Of a stretch of DNA of 7,189 nt, positions 1-6,645 are shown piece by piece. The stretch comes from Sporomusaceae bacterium (GTDB lineage Bacteria > Bacillota > Negativicutes > DSM-13327), in NCBI GenBank assembly GCA_027492445.1, contig JAPUES010000113.1, positions 9,577-16,765 on the forward strand, given 5' to 3'. A program made the position numbers and the translations under genes. How positions within the stretch are numbered: position 1 is the first letter of the stretch; each line of letters starts with the position of its first letter. The notes beneath the pieces are model-generated. The model did not search any database. It saw only the letters and a program-made list of their open reading frames with translations, and had not been told where the DNA came from.

Positions 1-294
1 CAAAGTAAAGAATATATTAAAAAAGCCAATCAAGAGCTTTATCAGAATTTACAACAGCTACCTTGCTTAAAGCCCTATTTGCCCTCTGTTAACTTTATCT
101 TACTTAATACTAAGGATACAGGGATGACTAGCACTGAGCTCCAAAAGGCTATGGCCTCTTATCATATTTTAATTCGAGACTGCAGCAATTATCCAGGATT
201 ATCATCTGACTATATTCGTATAGCCGTAAAAAATCCTACACAAAATACCATATTACTTACTACATTAGGAAAGATTATAGGTGAAATAAAATGA
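1..294 (+). CDS. cobD: Threonine-phosphate decarboxylase (CobD-like), C-terminal part only
   Basis: This is the last 97 residues of a PLP-dependent class I/II aminotransferase-fold protein. The frame is open from base 1, so the gene begins outside the window. The family member CobD decarboxylates L-threonine O-3-phosphate to (R)-1-amino-2-propanol phosphate, the linker of the cobalamin nucleotide loop, in the cytoplasm. The visible part is the small C-terminal domain: the segment ILIRDCSNYPGL (fragment residues 56-67) followed by YIRIAVK (71-77), whose Arg is the usual carboxylate-binding residue, then a final helix. The DCSNYPGL wording is typical of CobD. The stop overlaps the next start in ATGA (291-294), and the next gene is a cobamide phosphatase, which supports the cobalamin assignment. 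The related histidinol-phosphate aminotransferase (HisC) is the main alternative, because the PLP lysine region is not in the window. Confidence 0.82.
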   Translation, partial: QSKEYIKKANQELYQNLQQLPCLKPYLPSVNFILLNTKDTGMTSTELQKAMASYHILIRDCSNYPGLSSDYIRIAVKNPTQNTILLTTLGKIIGEIK

Positions 295-896
295 CAAAAG
301 TAATTTTAGTCCGTCATGGGCAAACTTTATGGAATTTAGTTATGAAGTATCAAGGACACTGCGATGTGGCCTTAACGGAAAAAGGCGTAGAACAAGCCAT
401 GCTTGCCGCCCAGCGGTTAGCTAGTGAAAAGATTACCGCCGTATATGCTAGTGATTTAGGTCGGGCTTTAAAAACAGCAGAATGTATTGCCCAAAAACAT
501 AACCTATTGGTTACCGCCGTGCCAGAGCTTAAAGAAATTAATTTTGGTGAGTGGGAAGGCTTAACCTATGAAGGAGCCAATAGCCAATGGACAGAGGAAA
601 TGTCTTTATTATTTACTCATCCTGATGAAGTCATTATCCCTGGTGGTGAGACCTTTCGAGAAGTGAAAGAACGGGCAACCATGGCCTTAGCAAAAATTGT
701 AGCCCAGCATCCAAATGAAACCATTGTAGTGGTTTCCCATGGCGGCACCATTCGCACCTTGCTATGCGCTGCTCTTAATATCCATTTGAATTATCTTTGG
801 AAGATTAAACAAGATAATACGGCCATCAACGTACTAGAATATCATGATGGTGAAGTGATGGTTTCCTTAGTCAATGATGTCCACCATCTAGAGTGA
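291..896 (+). CDS. cobC: Alpha-ribazole phosphatase / histidine phosphatase family protein (CobC-like)
   Basis: This 201-residue cytoplasmic enzyme belongs to the phosphoglycerate-mutase-like histidine phosphatase family. The expected catalytic set is visible: the RHG motif at residues 8-10 with the phospho-accepting His9, Arg58 in SDLGRALKTA, the acid Glu82 in LKEINFGEWEG, and His150 in VVSHGGTIRTLL. The spacing matches the well-studied PhoE-type enzymes, and the length is usual for the family. CobC removes the 5'-phosphate from alpha-ribazole phosphate, or from adenosylcobalamin phosphate, late in cobamide assembly. The sequence alone cannot separate CobC from other broad-specificity phosphatases. 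The assignment rests on the ATGA overlap with the upstream CobD-like gene, which suggests translational coupling. An SD-like AGGTGA (279-284) lies six bases before the ATG. The gene ends in tandem in-frame stops, TGA then TAG (894-899). Confidence 0.8.
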   Translation: MTKVILVRHGQTLWNLVMKYQGHCDVALTEKGVEQAMLAAQRLASEKITAVYASDLGRALKTAECIAQKHNLLVTAVPELKEINFGEWEGLTYEGANSQWTEEMSLLFTHPDEVIIPGGETFREVKERATMALAKIVAQHPNETIVVVSHGGTIRTLLCAALNIHLNYLWKIKQDNTAINVLEYHDGEVMVSLVNDVHHLE

Positions 897-926
897 TAGA
901 GCTTTTTGTATTGATTGCACATGAAA

Positions 927-941
927 GAGGGTACACCTATG
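927..941 (+). promoter_or_regulatory. Ribosome binding site deciding the polC start
   Basis: GAGGG at 927-931, within AAAGAGGG, lies seven bases before ATG 939-941. Two upstream in-frame codons, TTG 915 and ATG 921, could also be starts. However, the purine-rich run would then lie inside the coding sequence, and neither has a good Shine-Dalgarno match in front of it. The protein read from ATG 939 begins MHSYCIIPDN. This start adds or removes at most eight residues and affects no domain. Confidence 0.7.
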
Positions 942-3900
942 CATAGTTACTGTATTATCCCCGATAATCCACAAAACTTTTTGAACTTTATTACTAAGCT
1001 ACCCATTCGGGTCGAGGATAAAGAAATTTTACAAGCTGCCAGCGTTACAAAAGTAGACGTGGATACCAATAAAAGTACTTGGAAGGTATTCCTAACCGTA
1101 CCGAAGGAATTATCCAAGGAAACCCTGAGCCTAGCCGCGCAGCAACTTTGCGGAGATTGTGGTCTAACGAAAGTGTCTTTTCTACAAACGGTCAAAGTCT
1201 TAGAAGACTATCTAGCAAAAGACTGGCTACACTTTGTAACCGAAGTAGCAAAGGGTGTATATTCCATAAAGCATTTACTTGGAACTGCCCAGTGGAATTT
1301 TGATGGTTCTCTATTAACGATTGAAGTCGTCGGTGACCTTTCGGCCGAGATTTTATCAACCCATAATATTGTCCATGAAATGCAAAACTTTATCTTGCGT
1401 GAATTTAACCGTCACTGTGAAGTAAAATGCATTACCACCATTCCTGAGGAAAATCCTTGTGCTAGTGAAGATTTATTAACTCCTGAATATTTAGAAGCAT
1501 TGACAGATTATAAATCCCCTACGGAAAATAAAACAGATACGCCTGTCATCTTTGGCCGAAACATTATGAAAGCCGAACCTTCTCCTATGCAAACCATCCA
1601 AGAGGAAGCACGTAATGTAGTGGTAGAAGGGCAACTGATTAATTTTGAATTACGAGAACTTCGTTCGGGAAGACAATTACTAACTTTTGATATCAGTGAT
1701 ATGACGGATGGCATTAGTGGTAAAGTCTTTTTTGAAGATAAAGATAAAGACCAAATTCCTAAAATAGCCAGCGCATTACGCAGTGGAATGACTATCAAAG
1801 TAAAAGGCCTCGTCCAGTATGATAAATACAGCAATGAGCTAGTGCTTTATGCCGATAGCATGTGCCGCGTTAGTAAAATAGGTCGTATGGACAATGCTCC
1901 GACGCCAAGAATTGAGCTTCATGCTCATACTCGCATGAGCAATATGGATGCCATGGTCTCTGCGAAAGATTTAATAAAAACCGCTGCCCAGTGGGGACAT
2001 CCTGCGGTAGCCATTACAGATCATGGTGTTGTACAAGCCTTCCCTGAGGCTCATGATGCCGCCGTAAAAGCTGGCATTAAAGTCATTTATGGTATGGAAG
2101 GCTATTTAGTGGATGATGATCTAAAAAAAGCCCGTCATATTATTATTTTGGCACAAAATAGCATTGGTCTGCGCAACTTATATCGTTTAGTTTCTTTATC
2201 TCATTTAAAATATTACTATCGAACGCCACGGATTCCACGAAAAATCCTACAAGAATATCGAGAAGGCTTATTACTCGGTTCGGCCTGTGAAGCTGGTGAA
2301 CTCATACAAGCCATCATTCGAGGAGCGAAAGACGAAGAACTCTATAGTATTGCCGAGTTTTATGATTATTTAGAGATTCAGCCTATTGCCAATAATTCAT
2401 TTTTGGTGCGCGAAGGTATCGTTGCCAATGAAGAAGGGCTACGACAAATCAACCGTAAGGTCTGCGAAATTGGCACTACACTCCATAAAGTGGTAGTTGC
2501 TACTTGTGATACACATTTCTTAAATCCTGAGGATGAAGTCTACCGCCGTATTATGATGGCGGGTAAAGGGTTTAGCGATGCAGATCAACAGCCGCCTCTT
2601 TATTTTCGCACCACTGAAGAAATGCTCAATGAGTTTAGCTATTTAGGTACAGAGAAAGCCTATGAAGTAGTCATTGAAAATCCACGAAAAATTAATGAAC
2701 TCATTGAATTTATAAAACCCATTCCTGATGAGCTGTATTCTCCTCAAATCCCAGGGGCAGAAGAAGAAATCCGCTCCATGTCCTATCAAAAAGCCGAATA
2801 TTTATATGGCAGTCCCTTGCCATCCATTGTTGCCGACCGTTTAAAGTATGAACTCGATGGTATTATTAATAATGGTTTTGCCGTGTTATATCTCATTGCT
2901 CATAAGCTAGTAAAAAAGTCCTTAGATGATGGCTATTTGGTAGGCTCTCGAGGGTCAGTAGGCTCCTCCTTCGTGGCAACGATGACAGATATAACGGAAG
3001 TGAATCCCTTGCCACCACACTGGCGCTGCCCGGACTGTAAATATAGCGAATTTGTGACCGATGGCAGTTATGGCGGCGGCTTTGATTTGCCTGATAAAAA
3101 TTGTCCTCGCTGCGGCATCTCTGCCGTTAAAGATGGTCATGACATTCCTTTTGCCGTTTTCATGGGTTTTCATGGTGATAAAGTGCCTGATATTGATTTA
3201 AACTTTTCTGGTCATTATCAGCCGACAGCCCATAAGTATACCGAGGAACTCTTTGGTAAAGATAATGTGTTTCGAGCAGGCACCATTGCCACCATTGCTG
3301 ATAAAACGGCTTATGGCTATGTGAAAAATTACTTTACGGATAAAGGCGTCACACCGCGTAATGCTTATATTAATTCTTTAATCGCCGGCTGCGTTGGTGT
3401 AAAACGTACTACTGGTCAGCATCCTGGGGGTATTATGGTTGTACCTCGCGACATGGATGTCCATCATTTTACGCCCATTCAACATCCAGCGGATGATAAA
3501 ACCTCCGGCACCATTACCACGCATTTTGATTATCATTCTATCAGTAGCCGCTTGGTCAAACTTGATATTTTAGGTCATGACGATCCGACCGTTATTAAAA
3601 TGCTCGAAGATTTAACAGGCATTGATGCTAAAACCATTTCACTAGACGATGCCAAAACCCTAAGTTTATTTTCTTCCACAGAAGCTTTACAGCTAACGCC
3701 TAAACAGCTTGGCAGTACCGTTGGCACCTTTGGGATTCCTGAATTTGGAACAAAGTTTGTTAGGCAAATGCTAGAAGATACGACCCCGACCACCTTTAGT
3801 GAACTGGTGCGTATCAGCGGCTTTTCCCATGGTACGGATGTGTGGCTCAACAATGCCCAAGATTTAATAAAAGCGGGTACGGCAAAACTATCTGAAGCCA

Positions 3901-4610
3901 TTTCGGCTCGTGATGATATTATGGTATATTTGATTCATAAAGGTGTAGAACCACAAATTGCCTTTAAGGTCATGGAAGATGTCCGTAAGGGGAAGGGTAT
4001 AAAAGAAGGGGATGTGGAGAAACTACGTGAGAAGAATGTTCCTGAATGGTACATTGCTTCTTGCCAAAAGATTAAGTACATGTTTCCCAAAGCCCATGCT
4101 GTAGCCTACGTGATGATGGCCTTTCGCATTGCCTATTGTAAGGTACACCATCCTTTAGCATTTTATGCTTCTTACTTTAGTGTACGGGGCACAGATTTCG
4201 ATGCCGATCTTGTGGTACAGGGGGAGCTTGCCCTGCGCAATAAACTAGCAGAGTATGAAGCCAAAGGCAATAGTATTTCAGCCAAAGAAAAAGGGCTACT
4301 GGCCATTGCTGAAATGGCCTTAGAAATGTATTTAAGGGGTTATACTTTTCAGCGAGTGGACTTATATCGATCCGATGCTATTAATTTTATCATTGAAGAA
4401 AATGGACTGTTACCACCCTTATCTTCTCTGCAGGGGCTTGGTGTAAATGCTGCTCATAATATTGCCTTATGCCGCGCAGAAAATCCTTTTTCCTCCCTTG
4501 AGGATTTGAAAACTAGGGGACGGGTTTCTAAAACTGTCATTGATATTTTAAAAACTCATGGTTGCCTTGGTGATTTGCCTGATTCTGATCAAATGGCCTT
4601 ATTTGGCTAA
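939..4610 (+). CDS. polC: DNA polymerase III alpha subunit, PolC type, without the 3'-5' exonuclease domain
   Basis: This 1223-residue protein is the main replicative polymerase of Firmicutes. Domains in order: an N-terminal domain (about 1-215); an OB fold (about 226-311); a PHP domain (about 322-530) with HAH (His328, His330), TDHG and GMEG motifs; then palm, thumb and fingers. SRGSVGSS is at 670-677. A Cys4 zinc motif is at Cys697, Cys700, Cys722 and Cys725. The catalytic aspartates are Asp751 and Asp753 in PDIDLNFSG and Asp876 in KLDILGHDD. The 123-residue gap between the second and third equals that recalled for Geobacillus PolC. A helix-hairpin-helix region (about 1159-1210) precedes the C-terminal sliding-clamp motif QMALF (1218-1222). 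B. subtilis PolC is about 1437 residues. The difference is the DEDD exonuclease normally inserted inside the PHP domain: no DVETTG-type motif occurs, and VDDD (near base 2112) runs straight into the ARH segment (base 2136). The frame is uninterrupted, so this is not a broken gene. No clear terminator follows it. Confidence 0.97.
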   Translation: MHSYCIIPDNPQNFLNFITKLPIRVEDKEILQAASVTKVDVDTNKSTWKVFLTVPKELSKETLSLAAQQLCGDCGLTKVSFLQTVKVLEDYLAKDWLHFVTEVAKGVYSIKHLLGTAQWNFDGSLLTIEVVGDLSAEILSTHNIVHEMQNFILREFNRHCEVKCITTIPEENPCASEDLLTPEYLEALTDYKSPTENKTDTPVIFGRNIMKAEPSPMQTIQEEARNVVVEGQLINFELRELRSGRQLLTFDISDMTDGISGKVFFEDKDKDQIPKIASALRSGMTIKVKGLVQYDKYSNELVLYADSMCRVSKIGRMDNAPTPRIELHAHTRMSNMDAMVSAKDLIKTAAQWGHPAVAITDHGVVQAFPEAHDAAVKAGIKVIYGMEGYLVDDDLKKARHIIILAQNSIGLRNLYRLVSLSHLKYYYRTPRIPRKILQEYREGLLLGSACEAGELIQAIIRGAKDEELYSIAEFYDYLEIQPIANNSFLVREGIVANEEGLRQINRKVCEIGTTLHKVVVATCDTHFLNPEDEVYRRIMMAGKGFSDADQQPPLYFRTTEEMLNEFSYLGTEKAYEVVIENPRKINELIEFIKPIPDELYSPQIPGAEEEIRSMSYQKAEYLYGSPLPSIVADRLKYELDGIINNGFAVLYLIAHKLVKKSLDDGYLVGSRGSVGSSFVATMTDITEVNPLPPHWRCPDCKYSEFVTDGSYGGGFDLPDKNCPRCGISAVKDGHDIPFAVFMGFHGDKVPDIDLNFSGHYQPTAHKYTEELFGKDNVFRAGTIATIADKTAYGYVKNYFTDKGVTPRNAYINSLIAGCVGVKRTTGQHPGGIMVVPRDMDVHHFTPIQHPADDKTSGTITTHFDYHSISSRLVKLDILGHDDPTVIKMLEDLTGIDAKTISLDDAKTLSLFSSTEALQLTPKQLGSTVGTFGIPEFGTKFVRQMLEDTTPTTFSELVRISGFSHGTDVWLNNAQDLIKAGTAKLSEAISARDDIMVYLIHKGVEPQIAFKVMEDVRKGKGIKEGDVEKLREKNVPEWYIASCQKIKYMFPKAHAVAYVMMAFRIAYCKVHHPLAFYASYFSVRGTDFDADLVVQGELALRNKLAEYEAKGNSISAKEKGLLAIAEMALEMYLRGYTFQRVDLYRSDAINFIIEENGLLPPLSSLQGLGVNAAHNIALCRAENPFSSLEDLKTRGRVSKTVIDILKTHGCLGDLPDSDQMALFG

Positions 4611-4650
4611 GGATAATATACCTTCTGCCCGCAGGCCCAATAAATTTATG

Positions 4651-4679
4651 TTGTAAAAGAAAATGGGTAGTGATATAAT
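4651..4679 (+). promoter_or_regulatory. Predicted sigma-A-type promoter for the rimP-nusA-infB operon
   Basis: A perfect extended -10, TGATATAAT, occupies 4671-4679. A -35-like TTGTAA at 4651-4656 (four of six matches to TTGACA) stands 17 bases before the hexamer TATAAT (4674-4679). The predicted transcript start is near 4686. It lies in the only long non-coding gap of the window, directly upstream of rimP. This is a motif-based prediction. Readthrough from polC is also possible because no strong terminator separates the genes. Confidence 0.65.
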
Positions 4680-4688
4680 CATTGGTAG

Positions 4689-4694
4689 TATAAT
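4689..4694 (+). promoter_or_regulatory. Second consensus -10 box downstream of the first
   Basis: A second exact TATAAT lies 15 bases after the first, within a partial duplication (GGTAGTGATATAATCATT, then GGTAGTATAATTGTTT). No convincing -35 lies 16-18 bases upstream and it lacks the TG extension. If used, it would start transcripts near 4701, about ten bases before the leader hairpin. It may be a second promoter or a chance repeat. Confidence 0.35.
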
Positions 4695-4711
4695 TGTTTT
4701 TTTAGCGCTGC

Positions 4712-4736
4712 AAGAGTGGGTATAATACCCACTCTT
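4712..4736 (+). promoter_or_regulatory. Strong leader hairpin upstream of rimP
   Basis: AAGAGTGGGT (4712-4721) pairs perfectly with ACCCACTCTT (4727-4736) around the loop ATAAT, giving a 10-bp stem. The bases after it (TCATCTTAG) form only a poor T tract, so it is a weak candidate for an intrinsic terminator. Its place 10-25 bases after the predicted start sites suggests a 5'-end stabilising or regulatory hairpin. I recall similar AAGAGTGGG/CCCACTCTT stems near the start of rimP mRNAs in other Firmicutes, but this is memory and unchecked. Confidence 0.6.
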
Positions 4737-4746
4737 TCATCTTAGT

Positions 4747-4759
4747 GGCTATTTTAGCC
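4747..4759 (+). promoter_or_regulatory. Small second hairpin in the rimP leader
   Basis: GGCTA (4747-4751) pairs with TAGCC (4755-4759) over a TTT loop. The adjacent CTTAGTG (4741-4747) is also complementary to CACTAAG (4798-4804), which could close a longer multi-branched fold. The 3' arm of this hairpin overlaps a CCTACC segment that can instead pair with the rimP Shine-Dalgarno region. It is structurally plausible from the sequence, but no function has been shown. Confidence 0.35.
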
Positions 4760-4837
4760 TACCAAATATAGGTATACACGTATAGATTATTAGGTAACAC
4801 TAAGGTAGAGAATTATACGTAGGTAGGAGGTAATTTT

Positions 4838-5296
4838 GTGTCAAAAGAACATACCGAGCTTTTAATTGAAAAACTTGTACAAGAAATTTTGATTGGTAGT
4901 GCCATTGAGCTGGTGGATGTGGAATATGTTAAGGAACGTGAATGGTATTTACGCGTCTTTTTGGATAAAGAAGGCGGTATTGAAATAGAAGATTGCCATT
5001 GGGTTAGCGAACAGCTTGAAGCTAAATTAGAAACACTAGATCCCATTAAGGAAAGCTATTATTTAGAAGTTTCTTCCCCTGGCCTTGATCGCGCACTGCG
5101 TAAAGATAGGGATTTTATTCGTCATGTTGGTGATAAAATCGAAATTACTACCTTTAAGCCTATCGATGGACAGAAAAAATTTATTGGTGTTTTAAAATGT
5201 TTGAGTGAGGGCAATATCAGTATTGATGTTGATGGCGTTGAAGTAATCCTTCCTCGCGATAAAACCTCACAAGTTAGACTGTATCTTGATTTTTAA
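4838..5296 (+). CDS. rimP: Ribosome maturation factor RimP
   Basis: This 152-residue cytoplasmic protein is needed for late assembly of the 30S ribosomal subunit. It shows both RimP domains. The N-terminal alpha/beta domain (about 1-85) ends in the family signature YYLEVSSPGLDR (residues 74-85). The C-terminal SH3-like beta-barrel (about 90-152) contains GVLKCLSEGNISID. The length is normal for the family. The start is GTG, supported by AGGAGGT at 4825-4831 six bases upstream and by a conserved-looking N-terminus. It is the first gene after the predicted promoter and leader, and nusA follows 29 bases later, as in most Firmicutes and proteobacteria. Confidence 0.96.
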   Translation: MSKEHTELLIEKLVQEILIGSAIELVDVEYVKEREWYLRVFLDKEGGIEIEDCHWVSEQLEAKLETLDPIKESYYLEVSSPGLDRALRKDRDFIRHVGDKIEITTFKPIDGQKKFIGVLKCLSEGNISIDVDGVEVILPRDKTSQVRLYLDF

Positions 5297-5325
5297 TTAT
5301 CTAAAATTGAATAGGAGGAATTTAG

Positions 5326-6369
5326 GTGAACGCAGAATTCATGCAAGCTTTTGAACAATTAGGAAAGGAAAAGGGGATTGCACCTGAAATATTGTTTGAA
5401 GCAATAGAAGCAGCACTGATCTCAGCTTATAAGCGAAACTTTAGTTCAGCACAAAATGTAGAAGTCTCTTTAGAACGTACAACAGGTGAAATTCACGTCT
5501 ATGCCAGAAAAAATGTGGTGGACGTGGTAACAGATAATCGTTTAGAAATTGATTTACAAGAAGCAAGATTGATCGATGTCCGTTATGAATTAGAAGATGT
5601 TGTTAAAGTGGAAGTTACGCCCAAAAATTTCGGCCGTATTGCAGCACAAACAGCAAAACAAGTGGTAGTGCAACGTATTCGTGAAGCAGAACGCGGTATT
5701 ATATATGATGAATTTTCCAACCGGGAAAGTGATATTTTAACAGGTATTGTGCAGCGTATTGAACAAAAGAATGTCTACATAGATCTTGGTAAGGCAGAAG
5801 CTATTTTAGCGCCATCGGAACAAATTGCTGGTGAAACCTATAAACATGGTGATCGCTTAAAAACCTATGTGATTGAAGTCAAGAAGACTACGAAAGGTCC
5901 ACAAATACTAGTATCACGCACACATCCTGGGTTATTAAAACGTTTATTTGAACTAGAAGTACCTGAAATCCATGATGGAGTGGTGGAAATTAAATCCGTA
6001 GCGAGAGAGCCAGGCCTACGTTCAAAGTTTGCCGTGCATTCTCGCGATGAAAATGTTGACCCAGTAGGTGCTTGTGTCGGGCATAAAGGTATGCGTGTTC
6101 AAACCATTGTTAACGAACTACGTGGCGAAAAAATTGATATTGTAAAATGGAATACAGATCCAGCGAAATATATCTCCAATGCCTTAAGTCCAGCTAAAGT
6201 GGTCAGCGTTGAAATTAATGAAGTGGAAAAAATCTCACGAGTGGTCGTGCCCGATTATCAGCTATCATTAGCCATTGGCAAAGAAGGGCAAAATGCTCGC
6301 TTAGCAGCGAAACTTACGGGTTGGAAAATTGACATTAAGAGCGAGTCTCAAGCCCAAGGTAATGAATAG
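5326..6369 (+). CDS. nusA: Transcription termination/antitermination factor NusA
   Basis: This 347-residue protein binds RNA polymerase and nascent RNA, and modulates pausing, intrinsic termination and antitermination. Domains in order: the N-terminal RNA polymerase-binding domain (about 1-125); an S1 domain (about 136-200); KH1 (about 203-277) with GACVGHKGMRVQ around 248-259; and KH2 (about 283-343) with SLAIGKEGQNARLAAKLTGW around 314-333. It ends shortly after KH2. It therefore lacks the acidic C-terminal repeats of the E. coli protein, as is usual in Firmicutes (B. subtilis about 371 residues). The start is GTG, with AGGAGG at 5313-5318 seven bases upstream; an in-frame ATG at 5341 has no such site. 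The stop TAG overlaps the ribosome binding site of ylxR. Confidence 0.97.
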   Translation: MNAEFMQAFEQLGKEKGIAPEILFEAIEAALISAYKRNFSSAQNVEVSLERTTGEIHVYARKNVVDVVTDNRLEIDLQEARLIDVRYELEDVVKVEVTPKNFGRIAAQTAKQVVVQRIREAERGIIYDEFSNRESDILTGIVQRIEQKNVYIDLGKAEAILAPSEQIAGETYKHGDRLKTYVIEVKKTTKGPQILVSRTHPGLLKRLFELEVPEIHDGVVEIKSVAREPGLRSKFAVHSRDENVDPVGACVGHKGMRVQTIVNELRGEKIDIVKWNTDPAKYISNALSPAKVVSVEINEVEKISRVVVPDYQLSLAIGKEGQNARLAAKLTGWKIDIKSESQAQGNE

Positions 6370-6378
6370 GAGGTTTTT

Positions 6379-6645
6379 ATGGTAATACAAAAGAAAACTC
6401 CTCAACGACTTTGTGTAGGCTGTCAACAATTAAAAACCAAAAAAGAACTATTACGTGTCGTACGCACCCCGGAAGATACTGTTGTCCTCGACATTACCGG
6501 CAAAAAATCAGGCCGCGGCGCCTATGTATGTTCAAATGAACAATGTTTAGCCAAAGCTTTTAAGGAAAAAAGATTGGAACGGGCCTTAAAAAGAGTCATC
6601 GAACCTGAGGTTTATGAGCAACTACGCTCTGGTATCGCGAAATGA
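6379..6645 (+). CDS. ylxR: YlxR family RNA-binding protein (RnpM)
   Basis: This small basic protein of 88 residues has the YlxR (DUF448) fold. The CVGC motif (Cys12, Cys15) and the GRGAYVC motif (residues 45-51), followed by Cys56, are the conserved positions of the family, and the many Lys and Arg residues fit RNA binding. The B. subtilis homologue has been renamed RnpM and reported to modulate RNase P activity; whether this applies here is inference. The ribosome binding site AGGAGG (6368-6373) overlaps the nusA stop, five bases before the ATG. The gene ends in an ATGA overlap with ylxQ. This nusA-ylxR-ylxQ-infB order is widespread in Firmicutes. Confidence 0.95.
   Translation: MVIQKKTPQRLCVGCQQLKTKKELLRVVRTPEDTVVLDITGKKSGRGAYVCSNEQCLAKAFKEKRLERALKRVIEPEVYEQLRSGIAK

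Noticed and set aside
915..923. TTG 915 or ATG 921 as the polC start
   Set aside because: The GAGGG site lies after both and is correctly spaced for ATG 939.
1508..1834. 108-codon reading frame on the minus strand inside polC, and a similar one at 3575-3901
   Set aside because: Both lie wholly within the conserved polC coding region, show no recognisable motifs and have no ribosome binding or promoter context that I can see.
2088..2160. The shortened PolC could be a frameshifted or internally deleted pseudogene
   Set aside because: The frame is open for the whole gene, the sequence on both sides of the junction matches PHP motifs with all ligands kept, and the polymerase active site and clamp motif are intact.
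4607..4610. Glycine following the QMALF clamp motif as an altered C-terminus of PolC
   Set aside because: B. subtilis PolC ends at the Phe, as I recall, but one extra small residue is unlikely to change clamp binding.
4621..4640. Hairpin CTGC/GCAG just after the polC stop as a terminator
   Set aside because: The stem is only four base pairs with a two-base loop and no T tract follows.
4721..4726. Third TATAAT as another -10 box
   Set aside because: It is the loop and stem edge of the 4712-4736 palindrome and has no acceptable -35 upstream.
4712..4743. Intrinsic terminator of polC
   Set aside because: The stem is good but the following bases are TCATCTTAG, not a T run, and the hairpin lies downstream of a strong promoter-like sequence for rimP. 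I list it as a leader hairpin.
4680..4837. T-box or metabolite riboswitch in the rimP leader
   Set aside because: No T-box sequence (GGTGGNACCGCG type), no cobalamin or other riboswitch core that I recognise, and no terminator to control.
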